This document shows positions 61,784-64,000 of a DNA stretch of 64,000 bases, one piece after another (within the stretch, counting starts at the first letter, position 1; each line of letters begins with the position of its first letter). The position numbers and the translations under genes are program-made. Under the pieces are notes generated by a model. It was given only the letters and a program-made list of their open reading frames with translations, was not told the DNA's origin and did no database searches. This DNA comes from Paraburkholderia sp. UYCP14C. GTDB taxonomy: Bacteria; Pseudomonadota; Gammaproteobacteria; Burkholderiales; Burkholderiaceae. The DNA is taken from contig NZ_SELS01000047.1 in assembly GCF_004197395.1 (NCBI RefSeq), forward strand, positions 1 to 64,000. The letters run 5' to 3'.

Positions 61784-62941
61784 ATGTCTCTTCGTACCTT
61801 TGTTCTCGCGATCATCCTGCTTTTCTCGGTCGACGCCGGCGCGCAAGAAATCGGAAAGTCGGAAGATGTGGTGGTGGTCAAGATAGGGATCGCTGCACCG
61901 CTAACCGGGTTTTCGGCATCGAATGGAAAGGATGTCGAGAATGCCGCTCGTCTCGCTTTCGAGCAAGCCAACGCGCAAAGTCTCCACATTGGTGGAAAGA
62001 AGGTCGCGTTCCAGATCGATGGCCAGGACGATGCCGCTGACCCGAAAACCGCTGTGCTAGTCGCGCAGCGCTTTGTCGACGAGGGTGTGAGCGGCGTCAT
62101 TGGTCACTACAATTCTGGATGTTCTGTCGCGGCATCCGCAGTGTACCGGCGAGCCGGAATCCCGCAGATATCGCCGACGTCGAGTTCGCCTTCGTACACC
62201 GCGCAAGGGTTCGAAACCACCTTTCGGACAATCAGCAATGACGATCAAATGGCGCTGCTCGCGGCAACTTATTCGGTTGAGCAGTTGGGGGCGAAGCGTA
62301 TCGCGGTCATTGACGATAGCACCGACTACGGCACAAACCTCGTTACGGAATACGTAAAGGCAATTCAGAAGCGTGGCGCTCAACTCGTCACCTGGCAGTA
62401 CACCACGGCGAACTCCATCGACTTCCGAGCCCTGCTTACGACGATCAAGGGTTTGAACCCTGACCTGATCTTCTACGTCGGTCAGGACATTCAAGCCGCC
62501 GGTCTGGCGAAACAGATTCGTCAGCTAGGTATCAAGGCCAGGTTCATGGGAGAAGGTGGATTCACGAACGACCATTTTCTTCAACTCGCCGGCAAAGGCG
62601 CGAAAGGAATGCTCAGCTGGGAATACGGGCTTCCGCGCGACCGAATGCCTCGAGCGGCCGAACTCGACGCCAAGCTGAAGGCCCGGTTCGGCGTTGGGAT
62701 CGTGCAGTTCGCTCCGCTCGCCTACGACGCTGCATGGGCAATGATCAATGCAATGAAAGCGGCCGACTCGACCGACCCAAAACAATACATCAAAGCCCTG
62801 CGAACGAATTCCTTTGACGGAATCACCGGCACGATCGCATTCACCCAGACAGGCGACCTCAGAAACGCTTCGGCAACTCTCTACGAAGAACAGGATGGAA
62901 AATGGGTCGTTTTAGCGGTAGAGAAGACCTTGGCAAAGTGA
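61784..62941 (+). CDS. Branched-chain amino acid-type ABC substrate-binding protein
   Basis: 385 residues of the LivJ/LivK (Peripla_BP_6) family. Signal peptide MSLRTFVLAIILLFSVDAGA, mature start QEIGKSEDVV. Ligand-fold motifs are VKIGIAAPLTGFSASNGKDV, GHYNSGCSVAASAVYRRAGI and FVPxISPTSSSP-like QISPTSSSPSY, then DDSTDYGTNLVTEYVKAIQK. GGAG precedes ATG 61784. No matching LivHMGF permease or ATPase is in the window, so it must share a remote transporter or act as a sensor. It is convergent with dpaL. Confidence 0.89.
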   Translation: MSLRTFVLAIILLFSVDAGAQEIGKSEDVVVVKIGIAAPLTGFSASNGKDVENAARLAFEQANAQSLHIGGKKVAFQIDGQDDAADPKTAVLVAQRFVDEGVSGVIGHYNSGCSVAASAVYRRAGIPQISPTSSSPSYTAQGFETTFRTISNDDQMALLAATYSVEQLGAKRIAVIDDSTDYGTNLVTEYVKAIQKRGAQLVTWQYTTANSIDFRALLTTIKGLNPDLIFYVGQDIQAAGLAKQIRQLGIKARFMGEGGFTNDHFLQLAGKGAKGMLSWEYGLPRDRMPRAAELDAKLKARFGVGIVQFAPLAYDAAWAMINAMKAADSTDPKQYIKALRTNSFDGITGTIAFTQTGDLRNASATLYEEQDGKWVVLAVEKTLAK

Positions 62942-63119
62942 TCTGCGCCCTCTGCTCGCAAAGTTCAGGCGCCGCTCAGGCAGGCTCGCTTCCGGGCAAC
63001 CGCGCTACTGCATTGCGGGCCCCTCGCACCACAACAGCAATCCCGGCAGTGCTGAAGCGAGTCTCGAGCAGACTACAGCCCGGTAGACGTCATCAGGCCA
63101 GGAGCGAGCGCGACTTCGC

Positions 63120-64000
63120 TCAGACCATCGCTTTGGCGCACCAGGCTACCTGGCGCTCGAGGACGGATTCGGCTGACTCGCCGACCAGTTCCCGATAGGT
63201 TGCAGGCGCGGTCGCACCTTCGGTGTTGACGAGCAAGACGCGGGAAGAACCATCAAGGCCAACTTGCCTCGCCAACTGCTGGTCCTGCAGCAATACCATG
63301 AGACCGGCGAGACCTGCTACACCCGACTCGCCCGCAACGATCGGTGCATCTGCATCGCTGCCTGCCGCCAGGATACGCATGGCGTTCACTGCATCGCCGT
63401 CGCTGATCGTCATGAATGCATCGACGCCAGGCTGCAGAAACTTCCACGCGAGCGGGGAGGTTTCACCGCATGCGAGCCCTGCCATCACGGAGTCGACGGT
63501 GCCCGTCGCACGCGCGGCGCGTCCAGCCAATGCGCTTTGGTACAGACAGTCCGCCTGCTGTGGTTCGACCACGACGAATCGCGGACGATGCTCACCATGG
63601 AATTCCCACAGGTAACTGACCAATCCTGCCGCGAGGCCGCCAACACCGCCCTGAAGAAACACATGTGTGTAGGGCGGCTGATTCGGCTGGCTATCGGTCT
63701 GCTCGACGATCTCCGCGGCAATCGTTCCGTAGCCTTGCATCACATCACGCGGGATCTCTTCATAACCGTCGTATGACGTGTCGGAAACGACGCGCCAGCC
63801 GTTCCGAGAAGCCAGGCGAGCCGCCTCTTCGACCGATTCATCGTAGTTTCCGGTGATCCGGACAATCTCCGCACCGTAAGCGGCAATCGCCTTCTCGCGC
63901 TCGACGCTGACGTTGGCGTGCAGCACGATCACACAACGGCAACCCAGCGTTTGCGCAGCGGCAGCCAGCCCCTTACCGTGGTTGCCATCCGTAGCGCTAA
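63120..64000 (-). CDS. dpaL: Diaminopropionate ammonia-lyase, C-terminal part (cut by window edge)
   Basis: The visible 293 residues cover the C-terminal three quarters of a PLP fold-type II lyase. SATDGNHGKGLAAAAQTLGC opens the visible part at the window edge, followed by VRITGNYDESVEEAARLASR, SDTSYDGYEEIPRDVMQGYG, FLQGGVGGLAAGLVSYLWEF and ACGETSPLAWKFLQPGVDAF. This set is specific for 2,3-diaminopropionate ammonia-lyase (YgeX/DpaL), which gives pyruvate and two ammonia. The PLP-Lys lies outside the window. It converges with the binding-protein gene, leaving 178 bp with no gene or clear terminator. Confidence 0.9.
   Translation of the reverse strand, partial: SATDGNHGKGLAAAAQTLGCRCVIVLHANVSVEREKAIAAYGAEIVRITGNYDESVEEAARLASRNGWRVVSDTSYDGYEEIPRDVMQGYGTIAAEIVEQTDSQPNQPPYTHVFLQGGVGGLAAGLVSYLWEFHGEHRPRFVVVEPQQADCLYQSALAGRAARATGTVDSVMAGLACGETSPLAWKFLQPGVDAFMTISDGDAVNAMRILAAGSDADAPIVAGESGVAGLAGLMVLLQDQQLARQVGLDGSSRVLLVNTEGATAPATYRELVGESAESVLERQVAWCAKAMV

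Overview
The window is high-GC Gram-negative DNA that looks like a Burkholderiales accessory replicon or genomic island (Paraburkholderia/Caballeronia/Burkholderia type). The grounds are GNIP-type trimeric porins, MocR/IclR/LacI/FadR regulators, IS5- and IS110-type remnants, and a gene content that is almost wholly catabolic. I see no rRNA, tRNA, replication origin or CRISPR array.

Layout. (1) 1-0.8 kb: the 3' end of an IS5-type transposase abutting a truncated, amber-interrupted putA. (2) 0.9-8.3 kb: TIM-barrel isomerase, SDR, MHS-type transporter and KstD-like flavoprotein on the minus strand; IclR regulator and SurE-like phosphatase on the plus strand. Four TGGAA-N5/6-TTCCA-type operators lie between the halves. 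(3) 8.8-11.6 kb: NDH-2, a possible small ORF and a porin. (4) 12.2-27 kb: a large minus-strand cyclitol/sugar-acid cluster (two Gfo/Idh dehydrogenases, IolE-like isomerase, SMP-30 lactonase, sugar ABC transporter, HpcH aldolase, 2-hydroxyacid dehydrogenase, uronate-dehydrogenase-like SDR, IolD-like TPP hydrolase, SDR, HisD-like dehydrogenase). A second IclR gene is divergent from it and carries paired TGTGCG-N5-CGCACA-type operators. (5) 27-35.3 kb: an aceF fragment, then a MocD/MocE/MocF-like oxygenase set (di-iron hydroxylase, Rieske ferredoxin, ferredoxin reductase) with a TIM-barrel isomerase, a LacI regulator and a sugar ABC transporter. (6) 35.3-41.7 kb: broken SDR, porin, ACS-type MFS transporter, TIM-barrel isomerase and MocR regulator. 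(7) 41.9-46.9 kb: MOFRL-type kinase, a divergent enolase, an ornithine-cyclodeaminase-family protein and a Cys/Cys proline-racemase-family protein, followed by an IS110-type remnant. (8) 47.5-58.4 kb: AroE-like dehydrogenase, Ser/Cys proline-racemase-family protein, DadA-like oxidase, polar amino acid ABC transporter, RidA and HyuBA. (9) 58.9-64 kb: SDR, tautomerase, two FadR-type regulators, an orphan branched-chain-type binding protein and the start of diaminopropionate ammonia-lyase.

Together these are several independent uptake-plus-catabolism modules, each with its own transporter and regulator, separated by pseudogene fragments and IS scars. The most unusual parts are the enolase homologue, whose metal ligands and catalytic Lys are kept but whose Glu211/His159/His373 equivalents are replaced, in an operon with a glycerate-kinase-like protein; the rhizopine-type oxygenase module coupled to an isomerase; and the matching TRTACA direct repeats at two promoters flanking the MocR gene.
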